Counted from the stretch's first letter, positions 51,717 to 61,165 are shown. The stretch is DNA of 64,000 nt from Thalassotalea insulae (GCF_030161395.1 NZ_BSST01000001.1:3720001-3784000), one strand, 5' to 3'. Numbers and translations are program-made. Notes: a model not told the origin generated them from the letters alone.

Positions 51717-52901
51717 ATGAACACTGAAATATATAAAGAGAGCCCGGTTGTCCATCAGCCTGCTTTTATTGACGGTCATTCAGTAGAAATCCCTATCCTT
51801 AAAATATTACAACAAGACGGTAGCGTTTATGACGGTGCTGAGTTGCCGGAAATAGATCAAGACCATGCGGTTAAAATCTATAAAGCATTAGCGTTTCACC
51901 GAGTATTAGACGAGCGTATGGTGGCGGCACAGCGTCAGGGACGTATCAGTTTCTATATGGCGGCATTAGGTGAAGAAGCTGCCAGCGTTGGTGGTGCTGC
52001 AGGTCTTAAACCACAAGATATGATCATGGCGCAATACCGCGAGCAAGGTGCATTGATTTATCGTGGTTTTTCGTTGGAGGACTTTATGAATCAGATGTTC
52101 TCTAATGAAAAAGACTTAGGTAAAGGTCGGCAAATGCCAATTCATTATGGTAGTAATGAATTGAATTATATGACAATTTCATCACCACTTGGCACACAAA
52201 TTCCACAGGCCTCTGGTTATGCTTACGGCCAGAAGCTGCAAGGTAAAGATGCAGTGACGATTTGTTATTTTGGTGAAGGTGCCGCATCTGAAGGTGATTT
52301 CCATGCCGGTTTAAATATGGCGGCGGTTCATCAGGCGCCAGTAATTTTCTTTTGCCGTAACAATGGCTACGCAATTTCAACACCATCAGATGAACAATAT
52401 GTTGGCAATGGTATTGCTTCTCGTGGTGTAGGTTACGGCATTAAGACTATTCGTATTGATGGTAATGACATTTTAGCGGTAGTGAAAGCGGTACAGTTTG
52501 CCCGTGAATATGCATTAAAAGAAAATAAACCTATGATTATTGAAGCTATGTCTTATCGTCTTGGTGCGCATTCTACTTCGGATGACCCTTCTGGATATCG
52601 TACCCGTGAAGAAGAAGCTAAATGGCAAGCGCATGATCCGATTTTACGGATGAAAAATTGGATGCTAGCGCAAAGCTGGTGGGATGAAGAACAGGAAACA
52701 GCCTTATTTGAAAGCTTACGTGAACAAGTACTGGCAGCTGTGAAAGTCGCGGAAAAAATTGATAAGCCGCCAGTCGAAGATTTAGTCACAGATGTTTACG
52801 ATCAAGTACCTGCTCATTTACAAGCACAATTAGACAGCTTGAAAACTCATATTAAAAAATATCCTGACTCTTACCCATTTACTGCTGGGAGAATTAAATA
52901 A
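51717..52901 (+). CDS. bkdA1: Branched-chain 2-oxoacid dehydrogenase E1 alpha subunit
   Basis: Thiamine-diphosphate subunit that decarboxylates branched-chain 2-oxoacids. About 394 residues. The TPP motif is seen in CYFGEGAASEGDFHAGLNMAAVHQAPVIFFCRNNGYAIS, with the phosphorylation-loop-like region YRLGAHSTSDDPSGYR. The ATG at 51717 follows AAAGAG; the GTG ten codons upstream is less likely. It overlaps the beta subunit gene by one base. Branched-chain rather than pyruvate type is judged from the two-gene E1 plus this E2; an acetoin-type enzyme is the main alternative. Confidence 0.88.
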   Translation: MNTEIYKESPVVHQPAFIDGHSVEIPILKILQQDGSVYDGAELPEIDQDHAVKIYKALAFHRVLDERMVAAQRQGRISFYMAALGEEAASVGGAAGLKPQDMIMAQYREQGALIYRGFSLEDFMNQMFSNEKDLGKGRQMPIHYGSNELNYMTISSPLGTQIPQASGYAYGQKLQGKDAVTICYFGEGAASEGDFHAGLNMAAVHQAPVIFFCRNNGYAISTPSDEQYVGNGIASRGVGYGIKTIRIDGNDILAVVKAVQFAREYALKENKPMIIEAMSYRLGAHSTSDDPSGYRTREEEAKWQAHDPILRMKNWMLAQSWWDEEQETALFESLREQVLAAVKVAEKIDKPPVEDLVTDVYDQVPAHLQAQLDSLKTHIKKYPDSYPFTAGRIK

Positions 52902-53878
52902 TGGCTCAAATGAATTTATTACAAGCGATTAATAATGCTTTAGATATTGCCATGGCAGAAAATGACAGCACCTTATGTTTTGGTGAAGATGTGGGGCATT
53001 TTGGTGGGGTTTTCCGCGCAACCAGTGGTTTGCAAGAAAAATATGGTAAAGCGCGTTGTTTCAATACGCCTTTGGTTGAACAGGGCATTATTGGTTTTGC
53101 TAACGGTTTAGCGGCGCAGGGCAGCCGCCCAGTTGCTGAAATTCAGTTTGCCGATTATATCTTCCCTGCGTTTGACCAAATCGTTAATGAATCGGCGAAA
53201 TTCAGATATCGTAGTGGTAACGAGTTTAACGTAGGCCAGCTAACTATTCGTACTCCTTATGGCGGTGGTATTGCAGGTGGTTTATATCACAGTCAATCAC
53301 CGGAAGCGTATTTTGCTCATACTCCGGGATTGAAACTAGTGGTACCACGTAATCCTTATCAGGCAAAAGGCTTATTATTGGCGTCAATTCGTGATGATAA
53401 TCCGGTAGTGTTTTTTGAACCTAAGCGTTTATATCGTGCCTCGGTTGGGGAAGTACCCGAAGAAGATTATCAATTACCACTAGGTAAAGCTGAAGTGATG
53501 CAACAGGGCAGTGATATTACTTTACTTGCCTGGGGGGCGCAGTTAGAAATCGTAGAAAAAGCTGCTGAATTAGCAGCTAATGACGGTATTTCATGTGAAA
53601 TTATCGATTTACGTACCATATTACCTTGGGATGTTGAAACTGTAGCTAACTCGGTATTGAAAACCGGACGTTTAGTGATTTCGCAAGAGGCGCCGTTAAC
53701 GGCAGGTTTTGCCAGTGAGATTGCTGCGACAGTTCAAAGTGAATGCTTCTTGCACTTAGAATCACCGATTGCCCGTGTTTGTGGAATGGATACGCCATAC
53801 CCATTAGCACTGGAAAAAGAATATGTCGCCGATCATTTAAAAATTTATGAAGCGATTAAACAGAGCGTAAATTACTAG
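52901..53878 (+). CDS. bkdA2: Branched-chain 2-oxoacid dehydrogenase E1 beta subunit
   Basis: 325 residues. FGEDVGHFGGVFRATSGLQEKYGKARCFNTPLVEQGIIGFANGLAAQGSRPVAEIQFADYIFPAFDQI and the C-terminal GRLVISQEAPLTAGFASEIAA are typical of the E1 beta transketolase-like domain that pairs with E1 alpha. It overlaps the alpha gene by one base (ATAATG), so translation is coupled. Confidence 0.92.
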   Translation: MAQMNLLQAINNALDIAMAENDSTLCFGEDVGHFGGVFRATSGLQEKYGKARCFNTPLVEQGIIGFANGLAAQGSRPVAEIQFADYIFPAFDQIVNESAKFRYRSGNEFNVGQLTIRTPYGGGIAGGLYHSQSPEAYFAHTPGLKLVVPRNPYQAKGLLLASIRDDNPVVFFEPKRLYRASVGEVPEEDYQLPLGKAEVMQQGSDITLLAWGAQLEIVEKAAELAANDGISCEIIDLRTILPWDVETVANSVLKTGRLVISQEAPLTAGFASEIAATVQSECFLHLESPIARVCGMDTPYPLALEKEYVADHLKIYEAIKQSVNY

Positions 53879-53888
53879 GATATTGAAC

Positions 53889-55475
53889 ATGAGCATTGAT
53901 TTTATATTGCCAGACATTGGCGAAGGTATCGTTGAATGTGAACTGGTTGAATGGCTAGTAAATGAAGGCGATACGATTGTAGAAGATCAGCCGGTGGCTG
54001 ATGTGATGACGGATAAAGCGTTAGTGCAAATTCCGGCAATGCACTCTGGTGTCGTTGACAAACTTTATTACCAAAAAGGCGACATTGCTAAAGTACATCA
54101 GCCATTATTTGCTATGACACCTAGTGATGGAACAGGCTCAGCTACTGTTGAACAGAGCCAAACATCAGAAACCGTTACTTCGCAAGCGGAAGCCGCACCA
54201 GTAGCGACTGCAGCACAAAGCTCAGGCACCATGGTTGAAGATTTTATCTTACCGGATATAGGTGAAGGTATTGTTGAATGTGAAGTGGTTGAATGGTTAG
54301 TCGCAGAAGGTGATAAAATTGAAGAAGATCAACCTATTGCTGATGTAATGACAGATAAAGCGTTAGTACAAATTCCTGCAATGCACGCAGGTACTGTAGT
54401 GAAACTTTATTATAACAAAGGTGATATTGCGAAAGTTCATGCGCCGTTATTTGCACTTGAAAGAGCCGGAACTGCGCCCTCAGCTATGACATCAACAGCT
54501 GCGGCGAGCGAAGGTAAAGCTGAAGTTGCCAAGCAAACGCAAACTGCGCCAGCGAGCCAAACCGCGCCAGCTCAGAAAAAAGTGCTGAATGAAAAAGCGG
54601 TGGCAAGCCCAGCTGTGCGCCGTGTTGCTCGTGAATTAAATGTTAATATTCATCAGGTACCGGGTAGTGGTAAAAAAGGCCGGGTTTACAAAGAAGATGT
54701 ATTAGCATTTACTAATGCTGAAACTGCACCAGCAGCTCAGCCTAGCGCTGCTCCCGTTGCTCAGGCAGGCGGTACGCGTGTAGAACCAATTCGCGGCGTA
54801 AAAGCGGCAATGGCGAAAGCCATGGTGAATTCCGTGTCGACCATTCCGCATTTTACTTACTGTGAAGAAATCGACATGACTAACCTCATTAAGCTACGTG
54901 GTGAGTTAAAAGAGGTTTATGCTAAACAAGACATTAAACTGACGATGATGCCGTTTTTTATGAAGTCGATGTCATTAGCGCTAAAACAATTTCCTGTGGT
55001 TAATTCACAGCCAAATGAAGATTGCACTGAATTAACTTATTTTGATGATCATAATATTGGTATGGCGGTTGACTCAAAAGTCGGTTTATTAGTGCCTAAT
55101 GTTAAGCAGGTGCAAACAAAATCGATTATTGATCTGGCGATGGATATTAGCCGATTAACTGATGCTGCTCGTTCAGGGCGTGTTAGTACTGAAGATTTAA
55201 AAGGTGGTACTATTACCATCTCTAATATTGGAGCGATTGGTGGTACCGTTGCGACACCAATTATCAATAAACCAGAAGCGGCTATTGTTGCGTTAGGTAA
55301 ATTGCAGACGTTACCTCGTTTTAATGATAAAGGTGAAGTAGAAGCGCGCTCCATTATGCAGGTAAGCTGGTCTGGCGATCACCGTATTATTGACGGTGGC
55401 ACTATCGCGAGATTTAGCAACTTGTGGAAATCTTTCCTTGAAGAGCCGTCGAATATGTTAGTGCATATGGCCTAA
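53889..55475 (+). CDS. bkdB: Branched-chain 2-oxoacid dehydrogenase E2 with two lipoyl domains
   Basis: About 528 residues. Two lipoyl domains (about 3-77 and 117-191) each carry DVMTDKALVQIP; the modified lysines are near residues 43 and 157. An Ala/Pro/Gln linker leads to the E3-binding domain (SPAVRRVARELNVNIHQVPGSGKKGRV, about 235-270), then the catalytic acyltransferase domain ending HRIIDGGTIARF with the catalytic His. The two lipoyl domains are nearly identical. The ATG at 53889 follows AGGA; the TTG at 53883 is upstream. No E3 (lpd) gene follows, so E3 is probably shared with other complexes. Confidence 0.93.
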   Translation: MSIDFILPDIGEGIVECELVEWLVNEGDTIVEDQPVADVMTDKALVQIPAMHSGVVDKLYYQKGDIAKVHQPLFAMTPSDGTGSATVEQSQTSETVTSQAEAAPVATAAQSSGTMVEDFILPDIGEGIVECEVVEWLVAEGDKIEEDQPIADVMTDKALVQIPAMHAGTVVKLYYNKGDIAKVHAPLFALERAGTAPSAMTSTAAASEGKAEVAKQTQTAPASQTAPAQKKVLNEKAVASPAVRRVARELNVNIHQVPGSGKKGRVYKEDVLAFTNAETAPAAQPSAAPVAQAGGTRVEPIRGVKAAMAKAMVNSVSTIPHFTYCEEIDMTNLIKLRGELKEVYAKQDIKLTMMPFFMKSMSLALKQFPVVNSQPNEDCTELTYFDDHNIGMAVDSKVGLLVPNVKQVQTKSIIDLAMDISRLTDAARSGRVSTEDLKGGTITISNIGAIGGTVATPIINKPEAAIVALGKLQTLPRFNDKGEVEARSIMQVSWSGDHRIIDGGTIARFSNLWKSFLEEPSNMLVHMA

Positions 55476-55493
55476 ACTGTTTTTATAATGATA

Positions 55494-55522
55494 GAAGCCT
55501 GCTTTATGCAGGCTTTTTTATT
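55494..55522 (+). terminator. Terminator after the E2 gene
   Basis: AAGCCTGC and GCAGGCTT pair around TTTAT, followed by TTTTTATT. It ends the bkd operon before the PepSY gene. Confidence 0.9.
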
Positions 55523-55548
55523 ACCAGTCACTTTTGCAGGATGTTATT

Positions 55549-56151
55549 TTGAAGAGATTTCATAAAGTATTGGGTTTGATCATGTTGTTACCCTTTCTAG
55601 CCTGGACGGTAACGGGGATATTTTTCTTTTTCAAACCTGGTTATCAGGCCGCTTATCAGCCTATTTCAGTCAAACTGTATCCGCTTAAGCACGTTATTCC
55701 GTTACCTGAACATCATCAGTGGTTAGAAGTTCGGCAGTTACAAACCGTATTAGGTCCACACTTATTAGTGAGAGATGATAGCGGCTGGCATCAACTTGAT
55801 AGTAAAACTTTAAAGCCTCGACCTGCACTCTCTGATGCAGAATTATTGTTACTTATTGAGCAAGCGATTGCTGATGATAAAGCACGCTATGGAGAAATTG
55901 TCAGTATTAATAAGCAAGTGGCTGAAACCTCAACAGGTGTTAGGATTTCAGTTAATTGGCCGCAAATGACGATGCGTCAGCAGGGCAAAGACACTGACTT
56001 GATTAATAATATTTATGATATTCACTATTTGCGCTGGACTGGGTATAAACAGTTAGATCAGTACCTAGGGGTTTTAGGATTATTGCTCGTAGCTTTGTTA
56101 GCTATTTTAGGCACTTGGATGACTGTTAAGCGAGCAAAAATAACTAATTAA
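55549..56151 (+). CDS. PepSY-domain membrane protein
   Basis: About 200 residues. The N-terminal helix KVLGLIMLLPFLAWTVTGIFFFF and a C-terminal helix YLGVLGLLLVALLAILGTWMTVK flank a periplasmic part with a PepSY-like strand (LIEQAIADDKARYGEIVSINKQV). The layout, with INNIYDIHYLRWTGYK before the last helix, resembles PepSY-associated TM proteins. The TTG at 55549 follows AGGA with seven-base spacing and gives MKRFHKVLGL; the TTG five codons upstream is poorer. Function is unknown. Confidence 0.72.
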   Translation: MKRFHKVLGLIMLLPFLAWTVTGIFFFFKPGYQAAYQPISVKLYPLKHVIPLPEHHQWLEVRQLQTVLGPHLLVRDDSGWHQLDSKTLKPRPALSDAELLLLIEQAIADDKARYGEIVSINKQVAETSTGVRISVNWPQMTMRQQGKDTDLINNIYDIHYLRWTGYKQLDQYLGVLGLLLVALLAILGTWMTVKRAKITN

Positions 56152-56222
56152 ATAGTATACTCTTGTGGTCTGACCTGTTATTGGGTATGTTAAGTCTAAG
56201 GTTTATTGGTTTTTACTTTTAT

Positions 56223-57107
56223 ATGCAGCAAGAATCACTCTATATTCAAGATGGTCATCATCAGCTACACCTCAGGCATATCCACCAGAATCAGGGCGGC
56301 ACCCCGGTATTAATGCTGCACGGTACCATAGAGAATGGCAAAATATTTTATACCTTATCAGGTAAAGGATTAGCCTGCTATTTAGCCAAGCAGGGATTTG
56401 ATGTTTATGTCGCAGATTTTAGAGGTAAAGGTGAAAGTAAACCAAACTTAAAACAAGATGCTGGGCATGGCCAATATGAAGCGATCACCCAAGATATTCC
56501 GCTGTTTCTTGATTATATTGAACAGCGTTGCCATCAGCCAATGCATCTGATCTGCCACTCCTGGGGAGGGGTATTACTGGCGAGTACATTAGCTCGTTAT
56601 CCTCAGCGTTGTCGTCAGGTAGCGAGTACCCTCTGTTTTGGCACCAAGCGCTCTATTTATCGGAAAACTTTAAGTAAACGATGGACGGTGGATTTATTAT
56701 GGAACCGATTGGCGCCGCTGTTAGCACGAAAAAAAGGCTATATTGATGCCGTTAAATTAAAATTTGGTGCTGATAATGAAAGCTTAAATTTCTTACATCA
56801 AAGTATTGAATGGGTGAAACCTGGTAAGTGGTGTGATCCTGTCGACGGCTTTGATTATCATCAGGCGGCGCAGTCGATCAATTGGCCAAGAACTTGGCAT
56901 ATTACTGGTGCCTCTGATCATTTACTTGGCTATAAAGAGGATGTTAAGGCGTTTATTGAAGAGTCGAATGCTCAGGCAACGTTTTCGTTACTGTCTAAAT
57001 CTGCAGGGAATGCCATTGATTATGATCATATTAATATACTTACTCATCCATACGCGATAGATGATCATTTTCCTGAGGTTGCTCGCTGGTTAGCACAGGA
57101 AGAGTAA
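56223..57107 (+). CDS. Alpha/beta hydrolase family protein
   Basis: About 295 residues. PVLMLHGTIENGKIFYTLSGKG (oxyanion loop), VYVADFRGKGESKPN, and the nucleophile elbow ICHSWGGVLLAS are clear. The acid is likely in ITGASDHLLGYKED and the histidine in DYDHINILTHPYA. The substrate is unknown. The start is ambiguous: the ATG at 56223 gives the usual N-terminus (MQQESLYIQDGHHQLHL). An ATG at 56187 or a TTG at 56163 would add a short hydrophobic extension. It lies 71 bases after the PepSY gene and may share its transcript. Confidence 0.78.
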   Translation: MQQESLYIQDGHHQLHLRHIHQNQGGTPVLMLHGTIENGKIFYTLSGKGLACYLAKQGFDVYVADFRGKGESKPNLKQDAGHGQYEAITQDIPLFLDYIEQRCHQPMHLICHSWGGVLLASTLARYPQRCRQVASTLCFGTKRSIYRKTLSKRWTVDLLWNRLAPLLARKKGYIDAVKLKFGADNESLNFLHQSIEWVKPGKWCDPVDGFDYHQAAQSINWPRTWHITGASDHLLGYKEDVKAFIEESNAQATFSLLSKSAGNAIDYDHINILTHPYAIDDHFPEVARWLAQEE

Positions 57108-57114
57108 GGTTAAA

Positions 57115-57552
57115 TTATTGTAGCCACTGTTTTTGCTCAGCTTTTGACGTCATTAAAATCAAAGCAATAGCAATAGTTAACACTAACAGTGGCATTATCA
57201 GGCTTGATAATCCTAATGCGCTAATAGAATCAATTACGAAGAACGTATAGTAGTTTTGTAGCAAAATTCCGATCAGAGACGCAACGAATAAAACGTTGGC
57301 AAAGGCTTTTTTTAATACTAAAAATATACAACCGGATGTCCCTGAAAATACCGCTAGCGCAAACGCTAATGTTGCCCAAATTGGCGTGTCTTGATACAAG
57401 CTCTGCTGAGCTTCTGGCAGTTCGGCGATCATTTCTGGTGTCATCATGACATGACTAATAAATGCCATTAATCCTAGCATATTCCAGATCAGGGCGAGGA
57501 TAGATAATACTAAAAACCATTTAGGTCTATGCCTCTGATGCGGGTCGCTCAT
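57115..57552 (-). CDS. Four-helix membrane protein of unknown function
   Basis: 145 residues with four hydrophobic helices (about 12-33, 55-80, 83-104, 112-135). The short hydrophilic N-terminus SDPHQRHRPKW and the loop MMTPEMIAELPEAQQSLYQDTPIW are the only soluble parts. I recall similar short proteins being annotated loosely as sugar transporters, but nothing visible supports that. Single gene, convergent with the hydrolase gene. Confidence 0.7.
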   Translation of the reverse strand: MSDPHQRHRPKWFLVLSILALIWNMLGLMAFISHVMMTPEMIAELPEAQQSLYQDTPIWATLAFALAVFSGTSGCIFLVLKKAFANVLFVASLIGILLQNYYTFFVIDSISALGLSSLIMPLLVLTIAIALILMTSKAEQKQWLQ

Positions 57553-57772
57553 ATATCACCTATCTTTATGTTTATTTTTAATTGTAGCAAATAATGTCGC
57601 TGTTTATGTAATCGCTTAGGGCAAACTAAATCAACAGCTTAGCTTTTTTTGCTGTACTCACAATGTCTGGCTGGGAACGCTATAGCCCTTGTTTAGGTGG
57701 CATTAGGCTGTGAGTTTGCTCAATTTAATGCAGTTAAGATATTACCGCTAAGTAATACCTTAACTGTGTGAG

Positions 57773-58555
57773 CTATTTGAATTTTCGTGTTAAACAGATG
57801 CTAAGTAAGGCAATCATCAACCAGGAGTAACTACCGCCATGACTGTGGCTGTTGCTATGAGGTTCGACGTATTCAGGGTCATAATCGCTACTTTCTAAAG
57901 GCAGTGCGTATAAGTCGTTGCTATCGTTTGAGCTATAAGTGGCAACAATATCACTGTAGCCGACTTCATATAAATCAATGAGCACATCGTAGTGGTTAGG
58001 AACATAGCCCTGATCTAAGGTGGTATAAACCTCGTATTCATCGTCTTCACTTTCACCATAAATGGTAAAGTTATCTGTGGTGTAATAGTGGACCCAATCA
58101 CCACCATCTTCACTTAAATAAAGCTCGGCATAAACTCGTGCTTCATTAATAATATCATGGCTATAAACATCAGCATCAAAGGTCACACTAAAGGTCCGGT
58201 AAAAGCTATCACCGTCATAATCTTCAATCAGTTGAGCGTAGCCCTGATAAATATTAAATTCATTATGATATAAGTTGGTGCGTGCCATCGCTGTTTGGCT
58301 GCTGGTTTTACTGTTAACTGCACTGGTTAGTTTTGACGTTAACGTTGCTTTAAGTGTTGCTACCTGTTCTCTGGTTTTTCCTTTGAACTGATCTAGGTTA
58401 TCGTCTGCTGGGGTTAATGTTTTTAATTGCTCAAGTGCTTGTGATTGTTGCCACTGATTTTTTACACCACCAAGTGACAGGTTATCGGCGTTAACTTGAG
58501 CAGAGGTAAATAAAGTCGTTATTAAAAAAGTGGTCATCGTTAACTTGTGAGTCAT
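57773..58555 (-). CDS. Choice-of-anchor H type surface protein with GlyGly-CTERM-like tail
   Basis: 260 residues. Sec signal peptide (MTHKLTMTTFLITTLFTSAQVNA), a Lys/Thr-rich middle part, and then a core (YHNEFNIYQGYAQLIEDYDGDSFYRTFSVTFDADVYS, YAELYLSEDGGDWVHYYTTDNFTIYGES) that fits the choice-of-anchor H family. The end HGGSYSWLMIALLSICLTRKFK has the GG, hydrophobic helix and basic tail of a GlyGly-CTERM sorting signal, which is cut by rhombosortase in gammaproteobacteria. AAGGAC precedes the ATG. A direct-repeat box lies upstream. Confidence 0.82.
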   Translation of the reverse strand: MTHKLTMTTFLITTLFTSAQVNADNLSLGGVKNQWQQSQALEQLKTLTPADDNLDQFKGKTREQVATLKATLTSKLTSAVNSKTSSQTAMARTNLYHNEFNIYQGYAQLIEDYDGDSFYRTFSVTFDADVYSHDIINEARVYAELYLSEDGGDWVHYYTTDNFTIYGESEDDEYEVYTTLDQGYVPNHYDVLIDLYEVGYSDIVATYSSNDSNDLYALPLESSDYDPEYVEPHSNSHSHGGSYSWLMIALLSICLTRKFK

Positions 58556-58605
58556 AATAAGTCCTTTCTTATTTAAAAAGTTAACCATATTACAAGCGAA
58601 TTACC

Positions 58606-58622
58606 CTGAACCATTGCTGAAC
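58606..58622 (-). promoter_or_regulatory. TTCAG direct-repeat box before the choice-of-anchor H gene
   Basis: On the minus strand GTTCAGCAATGGTTCAG has two GTTCAG half-sites with an exact 11-bp period. A TAATAT -10 candidate follows 13 bases later (58592-58587). It is 51 bases before the start codon. Same pattern as 58651 and 61166. Confidence 0.6.
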
Positions 58623-58650
58623 AAAATGACTAAAACTTACGCTAAATATT

Positions 58651-58668
58651 GTTCAGCGATCATTCAGT
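58651..58668 (+). promoter_or_regulatory. TTCAG direct-repeat box before the PepSY-regulator-kinase operon
   Basis: GTTCAGCGATCATTCAGT has TTCAG at 58652 and 58663, period 11. A TAAAAT -10 candidate at 58678 follows 10 bases after the second TTCAG. The candidate PepSY start is about 100 bases downstream. The box suggests autoregulation of the operon. Confidence 0.6.
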
Positions 58669-58769
58669 TAAGAAGGGTAAAATAGCCTTACTAAGGGATT
58701 TTTCTTGGTTTAACTTAAACGATCTTTTACACTGAAACAGTGAATTGTTGGGTGTTATTGGAAGGTGAA

Positions 58770-59066
58770 ATGAAGGCTTTAGTTGTGGTACGTCAAATGA
58801 TGTTATCTGTGGTGTTAGCATGTTTTTGCATGCTGAGCATTGATAGAGCATTAGCGACACCGTGGTCAAACACGCCGGCATATAAAGTCAGTAATGCGCA
58901 ACAGGCTGCGCGAAAGGTGAAAGGGAAGTATGGCGGGAAAGTACTTAAAGTCCAGCGAACGAAAGTTAATGGTAATTCAGGCTATAAAGTGAAAGTGTTA
59001 AGGGATAACGGTCACGTGATTTCAGTGAAGGTTGATGCCAGAACCGGGAAAGTATCAGGAAATTAG
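58770..59066 (+). CDS. Small secreted PepSY-domain protein
   Basis: About 98 residues. The N-terminus has a signal-peptide-like helix (LSVVLACFCMLSIDRALA). The mature part, VSNAQQAARKVKGKYGGKVLKVQRTKVNGNSGYKVKVLRDNGHVISVKVDARTGKVSGN, is a PepSY-type domain. Such proteins often accompany PhoP/PhoQ-like systems. The ATG at 58770 follows GGAAGG; the GTG at 58740 and the ATG at 58797 are alternatives. The regulator gene starts three bases after its stop. Confidence 0.78.
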   Translation: MKALVVVRQMMLSVVLACFCMLSIDRALATPWSNTPAYKVSNAQQAARKVKGKYGGKVLKVQRTKVNGNSGYKVKVLRDNGHVISVKVDARTGKVSGN

Positions 59067-59069
59067 CTA

Positions 59070-59756
59070 ATGCGTATATTAATAGTTGAAGATGATAAAA
59101 GCTTACAAACTCAGTTAAAGCAGCAGTTGGAGTTGGCTAATTACAGTGTGGATACTGCAGATGACGGTGAGATCGGACTTTATCAGGGCACTGAATATCA
59201 GTATGATGCAGCGGTGATTGATTTAGGTTTACCTAAACTGGACGGTAAAGACTTGATCCAAACATTAAGAAAACAGGGGATCGACTTTCCTATTATCGTG
59301 TTGACTGCACGTGATCGTTGGCAGGATAAAGTTGAAGGACTAGATGCCGGCGCCGATGATTATCTGACTAAACCCTTTCATCATCAGGAACTACAAGCGA
59401 GATTAAATGCCTTGATCCGTCGTAGTGTCGGTCAGGCAAGCCCGATAATGGTGAATGGCCCGTTTGAGCTTGATACTGCGAGTATGCAGGTTCGGGTTAA
59501 TCAGCAAGCCGTCAATTTAAGCAGTTATGAATATAAGGTATTTGAATATTTAATGCTGCATCAGGGACAAGTAAAATCAAAAACTGAACTTACTGAACAT
59601 ATTTACGATCAAGACTTTGATCTTGACTCTAATGTGATTGAAGTCTTTATTCGCCGATTACGTAAAAAACTCGATCCAGATGGTCAATATCAATTTATAG
59701 AAACCTTGCGTGGTCAAGGATATAAATTGCGTCAGTTTGCTGAAGCTGAAAAGTAG
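59070..59756 (+). CDS. OmpR-family response regulator, PhoP-like
   Basis: 228 residues. The receiver domain has the acidic pair VEDD, the phospho-acceptor Asp51 in VIDLGLPKLDG and Lys in YLTKPF. The winged-helix C-terminal domain has SSYEYKVFEYLMLHQGQVKSKTELTEHIYDQD and VIEVFIRRLRKKLDP. The segment LTARDRWQDKVEGLDAGADDYLTKPFHH closely follows E. coli PhoP. It lies between PepSY and kinase genes, with a shared TTCAG direct-repeat box as likely target. Confidence 0.92.
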   Translation: MRILIVEDDKSLQTQLKQQLELANYSVDTADDGEIGLYQGTEYQYDAAVIDLGLPKLDGKDLIQTLRKQGIDFPIIVLTARDRWQDKVEGLDAGADDYLTKPFHHQELQARLNALIRRSVGQASPIMVNGPFELDTASMQVRVNQQAVNLSSYEYKVFEYLMLHQGQVKSKTELTEHIYDQDFDLDSNVIEVFIRRLRKKLDPDGQYQFIETLRGQGYKLRQFAEAEK

Positions 59757-59769
59757 CTAGCTTAGGGTT

Positions 59770-61131
59770 ATGCATTTGATAGCGGGTTACTTTAATTCTC
59801 TTAAATCTCGGTTGTTATTAAGTGCCTTACTGATGGTGGTTGTTTTACTCCCCATTGTCGGTATCACTATTCTTAACGCCTATCAACAGCATATGAACTC
59901 CAGCGTCGAGAATGAATTAGTCGCGTATTCTTATTCAATATTAGCGGTGGCAGAAGTGGAGCAAGGTAAGTTAGTGATGCCTGAAGCTTTGGCTGAAAGT
60001 CGGTTTAATACCGGCGAATCAGGTCTTTATGCCGTGATCACCTCGAGAGAAGCTTTGCCGCGTGAGCTGTGGCGTTCATCATCTTTATTAGCCATGGGAG
60101 AGCCAGATCATTTAACTGCTCCAGAAGTTGGCGATAAACGCTTTTATAGTGTCAATATCGAAGGGAACTCTCATTTTATTTATAGTTTTTCTGTCAGTTT
60201 TTTTGATGTCGAACAACAGCTTGATATGACGTTGCATATTATTAAACAAAAACGTGATCATATTGTGCTAATGAATGAATTTAAACGTCAATTGTGGTTT
60301 GGATTATTGCTGTTAATGGGGATTTTATTATTACTGCAATTTATCTGGCTAAAATGGAGCTTAAAGCCATTAGCAATACTAAAAAAAGAAATTGCAAATG
60401 TTGAGCAGGGACGGACAAATAAACTAAATGCAGATTACCCTCAGGAGTTACAGCAAGTAAAAGAACAACTTAATGTGCTATTGACTACTGAACAGAATCA
60501 ACGAAAACGTTACCGTAATTCATTGTCCGATCTTGCCCATAGCCTGAAAACGCCGCTGGCAGTATTGCAAGGTCAGGTTAGTAATCAAGAAAACCTTGAA
60601 CTTGTTAAACAAGGACAGGAACAAATTGATGTGATGAATCTTATGATTGAGCATCAATTAAAGCGCGCACAAAGTGCCGGTCAGTCATCCTGGCATTTAG
60701 GGGTTGAAATTCAGCCGGTGTTAACCAAGCTGGTGAACAGTTTAGAGAAAATTTATCGTGATAAACAGCTGTCATATCACAGTCAAATAAATGCTAGTGC
60801 TGTGTTTAAGGGAGATGAAGCGGATTTGTTGGAAATTTTGGGCAATCTGCTCGATAACGCCAGTAAAGCGGCGAGCGAAACAGTCAGCATTAGCATTAAC
60901 GAACATGAACAACAATTGCAAATAGTTATTGAAGATGACGGCTGTGGTATTGCAGATAACGAAGTAGAAGAAATTTTACAGCGAGGTATTCGTGCCGATA
61001 CCTACCAACAAGGTCATGGTATCGGTTTAGCGATTGTCCGCGACCTGGTTGACAGTTATCAGGGAAAGCTTGAGATATCCCGTTCAGTCAAATTACAAGG
61101 GGCTCAGTTTACCTTAACCTTTCCGCACTAG
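59770..61131 (+). CDS. Sensor histidine kinase, PhoQ-like
   Basis: 453 residues. Two membrane helices (about 14-38 and 175-197) flank a periplasmic sensor. A short HAMP-like linker leads to DLAHSLKTPLAVLQGQ with the phospho-acceptor His, the N-box EILGNLLDNASKAA, and the G-boxes EDDGCGIAD and GHGIGLAIVRDLV. The HSLKTPLAVLQ wording matches E. coli PhoQ. The sensor domain may respond to divalent cations or cationic peptides, by analogy only. It starts 13 bases after the regulator gene. Confidence 0.9.
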   Translation: MHLIAGYFNSLKSRLLLSALLMVVVLLPIVGITILNAYQQHMNSSVENELVAYSYSILAVAEVEQGKLVMPEALAESRFNTGESGLYAVITSREALPRELWRSSSLLAMGEPDHLTAPEVGDKRFYSVNIEGNSHFIYSFSVSFFDVEQQLDMTLHIIKQKRDHIVLMNEFKRQLWFGLLLLMGILLLLQFIWLKWSLKPLAILKKEIANVEQGRTNKLNADYPQELQQVKEQLNVLLTTEQNQRKRYRNSLSDLAHSLKTPLAVLQGQVSNQENLELVKQGQEQIDVMNLMIEHQLKRAQSAGQSSWHLGVEIQPVLTKLVNSLEKIYRDKQLSYHSQINASAVFKGDEADLLEILGNLLDNASKAASETVSISINEHEQQLQIVIEDDGCGIADNEVEEILQRGIRADTYQQGHGIGLAIVRDLVDSYQGKLEISRSVKLQGAQFTLTFPH

Positions 61132-61165
61132 CATTTCTGCTGCGCAATAGCATTAACTTTACCTT

